NCBI GenBank assembly: GCA_964477445.1
Contig: CAYZED010000003.1
Span: forward strand, 124,001 to 188,000
DNA length: 64,000 nt
Source of the DNA: CAYZED01 sp964477445
GTDB taxonomy: Bacteria > Bacillota > Clostridia > Lutisporales > Lutisporaceae
Reading direction: 5' to 3'
The notes below the pieces were generated by a model that was given only the letters and a program-made list of their open reading frames with translations, was not told the DNA's origin and searched no databases. Every line of letters begins with the position of its first letter. Position 1 is the first letter of the stretch. Made by a program: the position numbers and the translations under genes. Shown here in pieces: positions 48,929 to 59,239 of this stretch.

Positions 48929-50602
48929 TTAGAAAAGTCCTGTGATTACTCCGTTTTCATCGATGTCGATTTTTTCGGCTGAAGGAACTTTTGGAAGTCC
49001 TGGCATCGTCATAATATCTCCACAGAATGCTACTATGAAGCCAGCACCAGCGGATACTTTTATATCCTTAATAGTTATTCTAAAACCAGTAGGTCGACCT
49101 AATAGCGCTGGGTTATCAGAGAACGAATACTGAGTTTTAGCCATACATATCGGAAATTTATCTAATTGAAGGCTCTCGAGCCTTCTTATTTCTTTTATGG
49201 CTTTATCAGAAAAATCAACACCATCAGCTCCATAATTCAATTTTGCGATACTATTAATCTTTGATTCTATCGTATCATTAGCGTCATAAAGAAAATGGAA
49301 ATCGTTTTCTTTAGTAGCAGCAGCAACTACTTTTTCGGCTAAATCGAGACCGCCTATTCCACCCTTTTCCCAGACCTCACAAAGAGAAACTTCAACTCCA
49401 ACAGTTTTGCATTTTTCAAGAAGAAGATTAACTTCTGCATCTGAATCACTATAAAACTTATTTAAGGAAACTATGGCAGGAAGACCATATGAACGAATAT
49501 TTTCTATGTGTTTTTCGAGGTTTGAGAAGCCTTTGTTTAAAGCATCTAAATTTTCAATTGTCAAGTTGTTTTTAGGCACTCCACCATGCATTTTAAGAGC
49601 TCTAATAGTTGCAACTACTACAACAGCTGAAGGAGTAAGACCGCCATATCTACATTTTATATTCATGAATTTTTCGGCTCCCAAATCAGCTCCAAATCCA
49701 GCTTCAGTAACTAAATAATCACAAAGTTTAAGGCCTAATTTAGTTGCCAAAATAGAATTACAACCATGAGCAATATTTGCAAACGGTCCTCCGTGCACAA
49801 AAGCTGGTGTATTTTCCAGTGTCTGTACTAGATTTGGTTTAATAGCTTCTCTCATTAGAAGAGTCATAGCGCCATGAACTTTAAGGTCAGCAACGGTGAT
49901 AGGCTGATTTTCATATGAGTATGCAACAATTATTTTTCCAAAACGCTCTTTTAAATCCATTAAAGATGTAGATAAACAAAGGATTGCCATGATTTCAGAA
50001 GCAACAGTTATCATGAAACCATCTTCTCTTACAAAACCGTTTGCTTTTCCACCTAAACCAACCACTGTTTGCCTTAATGCTCGATCGTTCATATCCATAA
50101 CTCTTTTCCAAACGATTTGTCGAGTATCAATATTTAGTAAATTACCTTGATGAATATGATTATCAATAGTAGCAGCAAGAAGATTATTTGCAGTAGTGAT
50201 TGCATGCATATCACCTGTGAAATGAAGATTTATATCTTCCATTGGGATTACTTGTGCATATCCGCCGCCTGCAGCTCCACCTTTTATCCCAAAAACCGGT
50301 CCGAGAGACGGCTCCCTTAATGCAATTACTGCACTCTTGCCCAGTTTAACTAATGCCTGTCCTAAACCAACTGTGGTAGTAGATTTACCTTCACCAGCCG
50401 GCGTTGGTGTAATAGCAGTTACGAGGATTAGTTTTCCGTTTTTTTTATCCTTTAAGCGATCAAAAACCTCCATGTTTACTTTCGCTTTGTATTTCCCATA
50501 AGTATCAATCTCATCATCGGTGAATCCTAGCATCTTTGAGATTTCGAGAATAGGGATCATTTTAGCTTCTTGAGCGATTTCGATATCTGATTTAAAAGCC
50601 AT
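48929..50602 (-). CDS. fhs: Formate-tetrahydrofolate ligase
   Basis: A 557-residue enzyme activating formate to 10-formyl-THF with ATP. The nucleotide-binding loop [18 protein letters not shown] is at residue about 65, and [22 protein letters not shown] and [12 protein letters not shown] follow. Used by acetogens and purine or amino acid fermenters for one-carbon metabolism. AACGGAGGAATA precedes the ATG. It is monocistronic and opposite to rodA and veg. Confidence 0.97.
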   Translation of the reverse strand: MAFKSDIEIAQEAKMIPILEISKMLGFTDDEIDTYGKYKAKVNMEVFDRLKDKKNGKLILVTAITPTPAGEGKSTTTVGLGQALVKLGKSAVIALREPSLGPVFGIKGGAAGGGYAQVIPMEDINLHFTGDMHAITTANNLLAATIDNHIHQGNLLNIDTRQIVWKRVMDMNDRALRQTVVGLGGKANGFVREDGFMITVASEIMAILCLSTSLMDLKERFGKIIVAYSYENQPITVADLKVHGAMTLLMREAIKPNLVQTLENTPAFVHGGPFANIAHGCNSILATKLGLKLCDYLVTEAGFGADLGAEKFMNIKCRYGGLTPSAVVVVATIRALKMHGGVPKNNLTIENLDALNKGFSNLEKHIENIRSYGLPAIVSLNKFYSDSDAEVNLLLEKCKTVGVEVSLCEVWEKGGIGGLDLAEKVVAAATKENDFHFLYDANDTIESKINSIAKLNYGADGVDFSDKAIKEIRRLESLQLDKFPICMAKTQYSFSDNPALLGRPTGFRITIKDIKVSAGAGFIVAFCGDIMTMPGLPKVPSAEKIDIDENGVITGLF

Positions 50603-50778
50603 TGAATATTCCTCCGTTTTATTTTTTTGGTTAATATCTCGTAAATTTTTATCACTAAGCTTAACATAGAAAGATATTAAGAAATAATAATTTATCTATA
50701 TAATCTTACTATAAGGAAATAATTTAGTAAACGAATTAATGTAAATGTCGGAATTGTTTGAATTATTAATAAAATTTT

Positions 50779-50807
50779 TTGACAATAATTTGATATCGTG
50801 GTATTAT
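50779..50807 (+). promoter_or_regulatory. Promoter of veg
   Basis: TTGACA (50779-50784), 17-nt spacer, TATTAT (50802-50807). B. subtilis veg also has one of the strongest known vegetative promoters. Confidence 0.85.
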
Positions 50808-50832
50808 AATAATAATGAAAGAAGGTGGCAAA

Positions 50833-51105
50833 ATGGCGTCAAAGAATACTCTATCTCATATCAAAAGCGATGTTGACAGTCACGTAGGAGAAAAAGTTGT
50901 TTTAAGATCTAACATAGGCCGCAGGAAATCAAGTGTCCGACAGGGAATTATTGAAAAAACATATCCTTCAATTTTCTTGGTTCGATTCGAAAAAGGAATT
51001 GAAGAAGAGGCTGGTCAGTTAACTACTTATAGTTACAGTGATCTACTGACGAAAACCATTGAATTGTATCATAGTAATGATAATCACCAGATTGGTAAAA
51101 TGTAA
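50833..51105 (+). CDS. veg: Veg family protein
   Basis: About 90 residues: SHIKSDVDSHVGEKVVLRS, GRRKSSVRQGIIEKTYPSIF and FLVRFEKG match Veg, a small, highly expressed protein that in B. subtilis influences biofilm formation. ATG at 50833 with GAAGGTGG; an ATG six codons upstream is too close to the promoter. Confidence 0.92.
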   Translation: MASKNTLSHIKSDVDSHVGEKVVLRSNIGRRKSSVRQGIIEKTYPSIFLVRFEKGIEEEAGQLTTYSYSDLLTKTIELYHSNDNHQIGKM

Positions 51106-51120
51106 AAAATATGATTAACG

Positions 51121-51149
51121 AAGGGCTTCATTTTCAGGAGGTCCTTTTT
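51121..51149 (+). terminator. Terminator of veg
   Basis: AAGGGCTTC / GAGGTCCTT (two G-U pairs), 8-nt loop, then TTTG. Confidence 0.75.
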
Positions 51150-51464
51150 GTTTGCAAAAAAATGCACACTTTAGTTGTTTTTTATTATTTCAAAATAAAT
51201 TTCAAAATAATATATATGCATAAAATAATTGTGAAGCGATTTATTTGGACACTATCTATATAGAGTTAATGAGCAAAAAAAACCACATATAGTAATAGTT
51301 ACAGAGATTATTATGTATTAATATTCTGAAAAAAAAAGAAATATACACTTCTTGCATATTTCGATGCCTAATGGGGTCTTTACGATGTTTTTACATAGTT
51401 ATATACTTGAAATATAGCTATTAACAAATCGGTTAATATTTTAAATTAAAGGAGGCAAAACATA
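51150..51464 (+). other. Intergenic region upstream of arcA
   Basis: About 315 nt, AT-rich, no gene. Near 51391, TTTACA with TATAGC 17 nt later (51391-51419) could be a weak promoter. I see no riboswitch or clear ArgR palindrome. AAAGGAGG at the end serves arcA. Confidence 0.35.
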
Positions 51465-52703
51465 ATGAGTATCGAACGTTCAAACACATTTTTGAATGTG
51501 ACATCTGAGATTGGAAAATTGAATGCAGTATTGCTTCATAAACCAGGTAAAGAACTGGAAGGCCTAACTCCGGATTACCTAAAAGAATTATTATTTGATG
51601 ACATCCCATGGCTAAAGAAGATGAAATCTGAGCATGATGAATTTGCGAACTTATTAAGAAGTAGAGGCACGAAGGTTTATTACGTCCAAGAAATGTTAAC
51701 AGAAGTAATGCAAGATGAAAATGTTAAACGAAGTTTTATTAGAGAGATATTGAGCAGTTGCAGAGTTGATAATCCAGAATTATTAGATGAACTTTCGACA
51801 TTTTTGGAATCAAGGAGCGCGGAAGAAGTTGTTGAAATATCAGTTGCTGGGCTAAATAAAAAGGACGTTCCAATTACCACCAGAAAATTTGGATTAGTTG
51901 ATTATATTAACGAAGATAATCCAATGTTTATTAATCCATTACCAAATTTATATTTCACTAGAGATCCAGCTGCTACAATTGGCAGGGGACTAAGCATAAA
52001 CAGTATGCATACAAATGCCAGAAGAAGAGAACCGATGATAATTAAGTATATCTATGATTTTCATCCTTTGATTAATAAAGAATTGTCTCCTCTTTGGTAT
52101 AATCCGACCTACACTAATAGTATTGAAGGTGGGGATGAGTTAGTTCTAAACAAAAATGTTATAGCCATTGGTTGTAGCGAAAGGACCTCGCCAGCAGGGA
52201 TAGAAACAATAGCAAGAAATATGTTTGCAGGGAGCGACGATATTCGAGAAGTACTTGCAGTTCAGATTCCACCCGTCAGAGCTTTTATGCACCTTGATAC
52301 TGTATTTACAATGGTTGACCACGATAAGTTCACTATTTATCCTGGGATTCAGGACAAAGTCAGAGTGTTTAAGCTTGAAAGAGGATCAAACGGTCATATT
52401 AAGGTGAACAAAGAAGATGGGTTATTACCAGCTTTGAAGAGGGCGTTGAACCTTCCAGCTATTAATCTCATTCAAAGTGGCGGTGGTGATTTTATTACAG
52501 CTGCAAGGGAACAATGGAATGATTCTACGAATACATTGGCTATAGCGCCAGGCGTGGTCGTAACCTATTCTAGGAATGAAGTTTCAAATGAAGTATTAAG
52601 AAAAAATGGTATAGAAGTCTTAGAAATTGATGGCTCGGAACTAGTAAGAGGCAGAGGGGGACCGCGTTGTATGAGCATGCCTTTGAATAGAGATGATCTG
52701 TAA
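51465..52703 (+). CDS. arcA: Arginine deiminase
   Basis: A 412-residue enzyme hydrolysing arginine to citrulline and ammonia. FTRDPAATIGRG and EGGDELVLNKNV, the catalytic His in HLDTVFTMVDHD and the catalytic Cys in GRGGPRCMSMPL close to the C-terminus are all present. First gene of the ADI route arcA-argF-arcC. A decameric tandem repeat starts 4 nt after its stop. Confidence 0.97.
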   Translation: MSIERSNTFLNVTSEIGKLNAVLLHKPGKELEGLTPDYLKELLFDDIPWLKKMKSEHDEFANLLRSRGTKVYYVQEMLTEVMQDENVKRSFIREILSSCRVDNPELLDELSTFLESRSAEEVVEISVAGLNKKDVPITTRKFGLVDYINEDNPMFINPLPNLYFTRDPAATIGRGLSINSMHTNARRREPMIIKYIYDFHPLINKELSPLWYNPTYTNSIEGGDELVLNKNVIAIGCSERTSPAGIETIARNMFAGSDDIREVLAVQIPPVRAFMHLDTVFTMVDHDKFTIYPGIQDKVRVFKLERGSNGHIKVNKEDGLLPALKRALNLPAINLIQSGGGDFITAAREQWNDSTNTLAIAPGVVVTYSRNEVSNEVLRKNGIEVLEIDGSELVRGRGGPRCMSMPLNRDDL

Positions 52704-52706
52704 AAA

Positions 52707-52769
52707 ACGCATACTCACGCATACTCACGCATACTCACGCATACTCATGCATACTCACGCATACTCATG
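52707..52769 (+). repeat. Tandem decamer repeat
   Basis: CGCATACTCA repeated about six times without interruption, with C/T variation in two copies (ATACTCACGC, ATACTCATGC, ATACTCATGT). It lies in the arcA-argF gap. Confidence 0.95.
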
Positions 52770-52928
52770 TCCGATGATGTTGAATATGAAAATATGAGTA
52801 ATTCTGCATAAAACCGAGCAAATTGGAGCGTTGACCACATAATACATATAAAATATAATCAGATTAGTTAATTACGGATTATATAATCATAAATGGACGT
52901 TTAATAAAATTTTAAAGGAGAATAAAAA

Positions 52929-53915
52929 ATGGCAGTTAATCTTAAAGGAAGAAGCTTTCTTACATTAATGGATTTCACACCTTCAGAGTTCAGATATCTT
53001 CTGGACCTATCACATGATCTAAAAGCAAAGAAGAGAATGGGCGTTTTTAATTACATGCTAAAGGGGAAGAATATTGTTCTTCTTTTTGAAAAAGCATCCA
53101 CTAGAACAAGATGTGCATTTGAAGTAGCGGCCCTTGAAGAAGGTGCTCATGTTACGTTTTTAGACGGAAACAGCTCACAGATGGGTAAAAAAGAATCTCT
53201 CGAAGATTCAGCTAAAGTTCTTGGAAGATTTTTTGATGGTATTGAGTACAGAGGGTTTAAGCAACAAGTTGTTGAAGATTTAGCGAAGTTCTCTGGAGTT
53301 CCCGTTTGGAACGGCCTCACAGATATTGACCACCCAACTCAGATTCTTGCAGACTTCCTCACAATCGAAGAACATGTAGCTAAACCTTTGAATAAAGTTA
53401 AATTAGTATTTGCTGGGGATATCAGAAATAACATGTCATACGCTCTTATGTATGGCGCTGTTAAGACTGGTATGCATTTTGTAGGCCTTGGACCAGAAGA
53501 ACTTTACCCAGATCCAATAATGCTCGAAAAAATTAAAGAAGCAGCTAAAGAAACAGGAGCGATTATAGAAATTACTTCAGATGTTAATGACATAAAAGGC
53601 GCCGATGTAATATACACTGATGTTTGGGCATCCATGGGTGAAGAAGATCAGATTCCTGCTAGAGTAGCTCTTTTAACACCTTATAAAGTTACTATGGAAA
53701 TGTTAAATGTAACAGAAAATCCAGAAGTAATTTTCCTTCATTGTTTACCAGCTTTCCACGATTTTGAAACAAAAATGGCTAAAGATCAGATGGCTTTAGG
53801 TCATGATATTAGAGAAGTTACAGATGAAGTTTTCAGAAGTAAACATTCAGTAGTTTTTGATGAAGCAGAAAACAGAATGCATACAATAAAAGCGGTAATG
53901 GTAGCCACACTATAG
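52929..53915 (+). CDS. argF: Ornithine carbamoyltransferase (catabolic by context)
   Basis: A 328-residue OTCase: the carbamoyl phosphate loop [25 protein letters not shown], the HCLPAFHD motif and [13 protein letters not shown] are all present. In the ADI pathway it cleaves citrulline to ornithine and carbamoyl phosphate. AAGGAG precedes the ATG. The name arcB would also fit; sequence alone does not separate anabolic and catabolic forms. Confidence 0.95.
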   Translation: MAVNLKGRSFLTLMDFTPSEFRYLLDLSHDLKAKKRMGVFNYMLKGKNIVLLFEKASTRTRCAFEVAALEEGAHVTFLDGNSSQMGKKESLEDSAKVLGRFFDGIEYRGFKQQVVEDLAKFSGVPVWNGLTDIDHPTQILADFLTIEEHVAKPLNKVKLVFAGDIRNNMSYALMYGAVKTGMHFVGLGPEELYPDPIMLEKIKEAAKETGAIIEITSDVNDIKGADVIYTDVWASMGEEDQIPARVALLTPYKVTMEMLNVTENPEVIFLHCLPAFHDFETKMAKDQMALGHDIREVTDEVFRSKHSVVFDEAENRMHTIKAVMVATL

Positions 53916-54003
53916 AGCTTTTTTACAGAATAGAAACATATTCTGTTATAAGATGTAAATTAGACCTGTAGAAAACTGAAATATTTGTTGAAGGAGAAAA
54001 ATA

Positions 54004-54948
54004 ATGGCTGATAAAAAAGTAGTAGTAGCACTTGGTGGTAATGCACTGCAGGACTCTAATTCTGATGCGACAGCAGAAGCACAGCTTAATATAGTAAAAA
54101 ACACAGTTGAATATCTAGCTGAAATGAGTTGCAGTGGATATGAATTAGCAGTTGTCCATGGTAATGGTCCTCAAGTGGGAAGAATTGTGTTGGCACTCGA
54201 CGCAGCACACGATATCACACCTGCTATGCCTTTTGATGTTTGTGGGGCTATGAGTCAAGGATATATTGGATATCATATTCAACAAGCACTTAAATATGCA
54301 TTAGCAAAAAGAAATAGAAAAATACCGGTAGTTTCATTGATTACTCAAGTAGTTGTGGATAAAGACGATCCTGCCTTCCAAAAACCAACGAAACCAATCG
54401 GAGCATTCTACACTAAGGAACAAGCCGATAAGCTAGCAGAAGAAAAAGGGTTCACCATGAAAGAAGATGCTGGCAGAGGTTGGAGAAGAGTCGTAGCGTC
54501 ACCAATTCCAAAGAGAATTGTTGAAATTGACTCGGTTCTGAAACTTTGGAGTACGACTATCGTAGTTACATGCGGCGGCGGCGGTGTTCCAGTAATAGAG
54601 CATGAAGATGGCTCTGTTGAAGGCGTAGCAGCAGTTATCGATAAGGATTTAGCAGCTGAAAGATTGGCTGAAGAAGTTGAAGCAGATATTCTTATGATAC
54701 TTACTGAAGTAGAAAAAGTAGCTATTAACTTCGGCAAACCAGAACAAAAAAATCTAGGACAAGTTACAGTAGCTGAAATTGAGAAGTATATGGCCGAAGG
54801 ACATTTTGCTCCAGGTAGTATGCTTCCTAAGGTTCAGGCAGCAGTTAAATTTGCTAAAGCATTCCCAGGCAGAAAAGCAATAATAACATCGCTTTTCAAA
54901 GGCGTTGAAGCTTTAAACGGAAATGCAGGAACAGTAATTACGATGTAG
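54004..54948 (+). CDS. arcC: Carbamate kinase
   Basis: A 314-residue kinase forming ATP from carbamoyl phosphate. KVVVALGGNALQ, VHGNGPQVGRI, TCGGGGVPVIE, VIDKDLAAERLAEE and GSMLPKVQAA are the family blocks. It completes the pathway and yields ATP. AAGGAG precedes the ATG; a terminator follows. Confidence 0.97.
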   Translation: MADKKVVVALGGNALQDSNSDATAEAQLNIVKNTVEYLAEMSCSGYELAVVHGNGPQVGRIVLALDAAHDITPAMPFDVCGAMSQGYIGYHIQQALKYALAKRNRKIPVVSLITQVVVDKDDPAFQKPTKPIGAFYTKEQADKLAEEKGFTMKEDAGRGWRRVVASPIPKRIVEIDSVLKLWSTTIVVTCGGGGVPVIEHEDGSVEGVAAVIDKDLAAERLAEEVEADILMILTEVEKVAINFGKPEQKNLGQVTVAEIEKYMAEGHFAPGSMLPKVQAAVKFAKAFPGRKAIITSLFKGVEALNGNAGTVITM

Positions 54949-54975
54949 TCATTTCAATATAAAAGATACTGAGCA

Positions 54976-55030
54976 AATAGACTTCACCAAATTTATTTTT
55001 ATAAATGTTGCGAAGTCTATTTTTTTCTTT
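54976..55030 (+). terminator. Terminator after arcC
   Basis: AATAGACTTC / GAAGTCTATT 10-bp stem with an inner AATTTAT / ATAAAT hairpin, followed by TTTTTTC. Confidence 0.9.
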
Positions 55031-55150
55031 TTTTTGTCTTGTATTTTTACTAAAGGTTTAATATTATTATTCTAGCGATGATGTCAGAATTCTAATAGGA
55101 GAAAAACTTTTAGATTTCTGTCAAAAGCAAAAATAATAAGGAGGTCTACT

Positions 55151-56440
55151 ATGTCAAGAAGAGTAATTCAGGTTGAAGAGAAGCTCCCAATGTGGGAAAG
55201 TATCCCCCTAAGTTTCCAGCATTTATTCGCTATGTTCGGTGCCTCAGTATTGGTTCCAATTTTGTTCAATATTAATCCTGCTACGGTGTTAATGATGAAC
55301 GGGATAGGAACACTAATCTATATCTTTATAACAAAAGGAAAAATCCCAGCCTTCCTAGGTTCGAGTTTTGCGTTCCTTTCTCCGGTTTTCGCGGTGATGG
55401 CAGTTAGCAATTATAACTCAGCTTTGGGAGGTTTTATTGCGGCCGGGCTTGTATTTATAATCGTTGCACTTATTATTAAATTCGCGGGCAATAAATGGGT
55501 TGGAGTTGTTTTCCCACCTGCAGCTATGGGAGCTATAGTAGCCATCATCGGGCTTGAACTAGCACCAGTGGCCGCAAAAATGGCAGGGCTTATACCAGAT
55601 ACTAGTAATCCAACGCTTTATATGGATCCTAAAGTTTTATTGGTTTCACTATCTACATTAGCAATAATTGTACTTGGATCAATACTATTTAGAGGATTTA
55701 TGGCAATAATACCGATTTTGGTCGGTGTAATATGGGGCTATGGATTATCACTCTTCTTAGGAATAGTAAATTTTGCACCTATCGCTAAAGCAAGTTGGAT
55801 TGCATTACCTACTATTTACACACCAGAATTCAATATCACAGCAATAATTACTATACTTCCAGCGGCTTTCGTTGTTATCGCTGAACACATAGGACATCTT
55901 ATAGTTACAGAAAAAATAGTTGGAAGAGACCTTATAAAAGACCCAGGACTACACAGATCACTCATGGGCGACGGTGTTTCTACACTTTTATCCGGTTTAG
56001 TTGGATCAGTTCCAACTACAACTTACGGCGAAAATATTGGCGTTTTGGCTATTACTAAAGTTTACAGTGTTTGGGTAATTGCAGGCGCTGCAATAATTTC
56101 AATAATTATTGCTTTCATCGGAAAATTTGCAGCAGCTATTCAAACAATTCCGACACCAGTAATGGGTGGCGTATCGCTTATTCTTTTCGGAGTAATCGCA
56201 GCATCAGGTATTAGAATGCTTGTTGAAGAAAAAGTTGACTACAGCAAACCTAAAAATTTGATGTTAACATCAGTAGTTCTTTTAGTTGGTTTATCAGGCG
56301 CACATATTATAGTAGGAAAAGACATCAGAATTACTGGAATGGTTCTTGCGACACTAGTGGCGATAGTTCTTAGTTTGTTAATAAAATTATTTGAAGTAGT
56401 TGGATTAACAAAGAAGGCTGAAGAAGACATTCAGGGGTAA
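55151..56440 (+). CDS. pyrP: Uracil/xanthine permease (NCS2 family)
   Basis: A 429-residue transporter with about 12-14 helices of the UraA/PyrP type. SLQHLF-like SFQHLFAMFGASVLVPILF at residue 20, the QH pair, AEHIGHLIVTEKI and GLVGSVPTTTYGENIGV (about residue 290) are diagnostic. Uracil is the likeliest substrate. It follows the arc genes but is separated from them by a strong terminator, so it is probably transcribed on its own. I see no arcD-type antiporter here. Confidence 0.9.
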   Translation: MSRRVIQVEEKLPMWESIPLSFQHLFAMFGASVLVPILFNINPATVLMMNGIGTLIYIFITKGKIPAFLGSSFAFLSPVFAVMAVSNYNSALGGFIAAGLVFIIVALIIKFAGNKWVGVVFPPAAMGAIVAIIGLELAPVAAKMAGLIPDTSNPTLYMDPKVLLVSLSTLAIIVLGSILFRGFMAIIPILVGVIWGYGLSLFLGIVNFAPIAKASWIALPTIYTPEFNITAIITILPAAFVVIAEHIGHLIVTEKIVGRDLIKDPGLHRSLMGDGVSTLLSGLVGSVPTTTYGENIGVLAITKVYSVWVIAGAAIISIIIAFIGKFAAAIQTIPTPVMGGVSLILFGVIAASGIRMLVEEKVDYSKPKNLMLTSVVLLVGLSGAHIIVGKDIRITGMVLATLVAIVLSLLIKLFEVVGLTKKAEEDIQG

Positions 56441-56543
56441 AAGGGGCGCTTATTCTGGGATAAGTTCAAAAATATAACGAAGACAGACAGTATTTAAAGG
56501 AAATGCTACTTGTTTAGCAAAAGTTGAAAAACAAAGAATAAAC

Positions 56544-56611
56544 GAAAGCACATCAAATCGGTGGGCTTTTGTTTTTTTAATACATAAACCACTATACTTT
56601 ATAGTGGTTTT
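56544..56611 (+). terminator. Two tandem terminators after pyrP
   Basis: First, AAAGC...GGCTTT followed by TGTTTTTTT (56544-56578). Second, AAACCACTAT / ATAGTGGTTT with loop ACTTT followed by TATT (56586-56613). Confidence 0.8.
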
Positions 56612-56740
56612 ATTGTACACTATTTTAAAAGTGTTTTAATAATACATACGAATGCAAGTGAAATTGTTATACATATTACTTATGTATATTAGCTTATATA
56701 TATTTTAGGATGTGATTGCTTGATATTAAGAGGGTTTAGC

Positions 56741-57742
56741 ATGCGAGCCGCCGCTAAGATAAATTTGTCATTGGATGTTATAAGAAAAAGGGAAGACGGT
56801 TATCACGATTTATCAATGATAATGCAATCCCTTAAGTTGCACGACATTGTGACGGTAAGGCCAGCGAGTGAAGGTATAATAGAAGTTTATTCGGGGACTA
56901 AGTATGCACCAAACGGAGCTGGAAACACGGTATACGCCGCGGCCCAGCTCATCCGGCAGGAGTTCGGAATTCGCCACGGAATCGAAATTAGCGTCCTTAA
57001 GCGAATTCCTGTGGCTGCCGGATTAGCCGGCGGCAGCGCCGACGCTGCCGCCGCCCTGAAGCTCATGAACAGGCTCTGGAAGCTGGGTTTGAGCCTGCGG
57101 GAGCTTCAGGAGCTGGGGCTACGCATTGGGGCGGACGTTCCTTTTTGTTTGGAAAATGGAACGTGTCTAGCTGAAGGCGTAGGGGAGCGGCTTACTAAGA
57201 TTTCGCAAAATGTGTTTTCAAAAAATATCGGGATTCTTATATGTAAACCGCCGGTTGCGGTTTCGACAGCGCAGGTTTTTGGCGCGTATAATTTAAATAA
57301 CACTTGTGAAACTGTCGAAGTATGCAAGTCTGATGAAATCATTCAAATTAATGAAAATAATGAAACCACCAATAGTGGTCTGAAGAGACAAATGAAAGAT
57401 CAGTTTTCTGCACAAAAGTTATCCCATCCAGATAATCCTGCTCTGATTAAAAACATCGAAAATGGAGAACTAAAAAAACTAGCTAGTGGAATGGTAAATG
57501 TGCTAGAAAATGTGACCATAAAAATTCTTCCTGTGATAGAGGATATTAAAAACGAAATGATTTCATATGGAGCGCTAGGAAGTATGATGAGTGGAAGTGG
57601 ACCTTCTGTTTTTGGGATTTTTGATGATAAAGAAAACATGAAAAAAGCTTATATAAACATGAAAAAGAAATACAAAGAAACATTTTTGACAGAAACATCA
57701 GATTCGGAATGGTGTGACGATATAAAAAATTTGCGGAGGTAA
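56741..57742 (+). CDS. ispE: 4-diphosphocytidyl-2-C-methyl-D-erythritol kinase
   Basis: About 333 residues of the GHMP kinase acting in the non-mevalonate isoprenoid route. RAAAKINLSLDVIRKREDGYH, the ATP loop IPVAAGLAGGSADAAAAL and GSMMSGSGPSVFGIF are present. The ATG at 56741 (AGAGGG 6 nt upstream) is preferred; a TTG at 56720 in frame is possible. The first third is strikingly GC-rich compared with the last two thirds and the genome. An insertion-like, poorly conserved segment rich in N, E and T (about residues 200-240) makes it longer than the usual about 290. Confidence 0.93.
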   Translation: MRAAAKINLSLDVIRKREDGYHDLSMIMQSLKLHDIVTVRPASEGIIEVYSGTKYAPNGAGNTVYAAAQLIRQEFGIRHGIEISVLKRIPVAAGLAGGSADAAAALKLMNRLWKLGLSLRELQELGLRIGADVPFCLENGTCLAEGVGERLTKISQNVFSKNIGILICKPPVAVSTAQVFGAYNLNNTCETVEVCKSDEIIQINENNETTNSGLKRQMKDQFSAQKLSHPDNPALIKNIENGELKKLASGMVNVLENVTIKILPVIEDIKNEMISYGALGSMMSGSGPSVFGIFDDKENMKKAYINMKKKYKETFLTETSDSEWCDDIKNLRR

Positions 57743-57747
57743 GAGAA

Positions 57748-58446
57748 ATGAATGAGTATGAGTTGAAGATTGACATCTATAAGCCACTGAGGGACGTGGT
57801 GTTTGATTCTATCAGGGCGGCAATACTAACGGGTTCTATTAAGCCAGGAGAGAGGCTTATGGAAGTCCAGATGGCTGAAAAGCTCGGTGTTAGTCGAACG
57901 CCAATAAGGGAAGCTATTCGAAAGCTAGAACTGGAAGGATTAGTTATAATGATTCCTAGAAAGGGTGTCTATGTAGCAGATCTTTCTGTAAAAGATATTA
58001 CAGACGTGCTAGAAATTAGAGCAGCACTTGAAGGTTTAGCCGCGGGATTAGCTGCTGCAAGAGTTACAGAAGAAGAGAATGAAGAAATTCGAAAAGCTGC
58101 AGTCTCTTTTGATGAAGCTATTAAGGGTGATGATTTTGAGCTGATAGTTGCGAAAGATATTGAGTTCCATGACAAAATTTTTAATGCTACCAGTAATGAC
58201 AAATTACTAATTTTGCTGAGCAATTTAAGAGAGCAAATCCAAAGATTTAGAGTTATGATGCTCAAGAAAACAAGCAAGTTAAAAGATCTATCTCATGAAC
58301 ATAAAGAAATTGCTGAAGCTATAAGAAACAAAGATATGGAAAAAGCCTCGAAGTTAGCCAAAATCCATGTTGAGCAGGCAGAATATCATATAATAAAAAT
58401 GGTTGAAAGCACAAGTGAGCTAACATCTAATTCGGTTGAAAAATAA
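57748..58446 (+). CDS. GntR-family regulator, FCD (FadR-like) type
   Basis: 232 residues. N-terminal winged helix: IRAAILTGSIKPGERLMEVQ, GVSRTPIREAIRKLELEGLV and PRKGVYVADLS. C-terminal all-helical FCD domain with the metal-binding His pattern in EFHDKIF, HEHKEI and HVEQAEYH. Ligand unknown, perhaps a small carboxylate. GGAGG is 8 nt before the ATG, which lies 5 nt after ispE. Confidence 0.92.
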   Translation: MNEYELKIDIYKPLRDVVFDSIRAAILTGSIKPGERLMEVQMAEKLGVSRTPIREAIRKLELEGLVIMIPRKGVYVADLSVKDITDVLEIRAALEGLAAGLAAARVTEEENEEIRKAAVSFDEAIKGDDFELIVAKDIEFHDKIFNATSNDKLLILLSNLREQIQRFRVMMLKKTSKLKDLSHEHKEIAEAIRNKDMEKASKLAKIHVEQAEYHIIKMVESTSELTSNSVEK

Positions 58447-58450
58447 CTTT

Positions 58451-59239
58451 ATGAAAATCAAGGGAAATTTATCAAATGGGAATGTCCCAGTTAATGAAGA
58501 CGAAAGCATCGACGACCTTCAGAATGGTTATCACATTATCCAAAAGAAGAACGCATTTCGCTACGGTGTTGACGCAGTGCTATTAGCTGATTTTGTTAAA
58601 ACAAAAAAGAATGACAAAGTTCTCGAAATTGGAACTGGGACTGGAATTATTCCAATACTTATGATTGCCAGAGCAAAAGAACGCTATATTCCAGCGGTAA
58701 TTGAAGCCGTGGAAGTTCAAAATCACATGGCTGAAATGGCTAGTCGCAGTGTGGAACTTAATAGTCTGCAAGATTTAATCAAAATAAAAAATATTGATAT
58801 TAGGAATTATGACAAAGAATTAAAAAAAGCAGAATATGATGTTGTAGTTATGAATCCGCCATATATGCGTACAGAAAAGGGAATTAATTGTCCTGATGAA
58901 AGTCGCAATATAGCATGCTTTGAGGTTAAAGGAACACTTGAAGAACTGATTGGCAGCGCTAGAGATTTGCTAAAAACTGGCGGCAAACTTTTTATGATTC
59001 AAAGAGCGGACAGATTAGTGGATGTTTTTTGTGCGATGAGAGCCGTGGGAATTGAGCCAAAGAAAATAAGATTTGTTCAATCTAAGCCAAGAAGCAAGCC
59101 GCACCTTATATTAATTATGGGAAGCCGAAATGGCGGAGTTGAATTAATATTTGACGATCCCCTTATTATTTACGAAGAGGAGGGCACATATACGAAAGAC
59201 GCGCTTGAAATCTATGGAAGAGAGCAGGATGTCACATGA
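58451..59239 (+). CDS. TrmN6-like SAM-dependent methyltransferase
   Basis: About 262 residues. It has an N-terminal YHIIQKKNAFRYGVDAVLLADF, the SAM motif VLEIGTGTGIIPILM and the NPPY motif of N6-adenine methyltransferases in VVMNPPYMRTEKG. The family includes tRNA1(Val) A37 N6-methyltransferase. The start could be TTG 58436 (11-nt overlap with the GntR gene) or ATG 58451; neither has a clear ribosome site. It overlaps rsmI by 4 nt. Confidence 0.85.
   Translation: MKIKGNLSNGNVPVNEDESIDDLQNGYHIIQKKNAFRYGVDAVLLADFVKTKKNDKVLEIGTGTGIIPILMIARAKERYIPAVIEAVEVQNHMAEMASRSVELNSLQDLIKIKNIDIRNYDKELKKAEYDVVVMNPPYMRTEKGINCPDESRNIACFEVKGTLEELIGSARDLLKTGGKLFMIQRADRLVDVFCAMRAVGIEPKKIRFVQSKPRSKPHLILIMGSRNGGVELIFDDPLIIYEEEGTYTKDALEIYGREQDVT

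Noticed and set aside
52707..52769. CRISPR or coding repeat
   Set aside because: Uninterrupted 10-nt units, no spacers, after the arcA stop codon.
54976..56440. pyrP as part of the arginine deiminase operon
   Set aside because: A strong terminator separates it from arcC, and its sequence is a nucleobase permease, not an arginine/ornithine antiporter.
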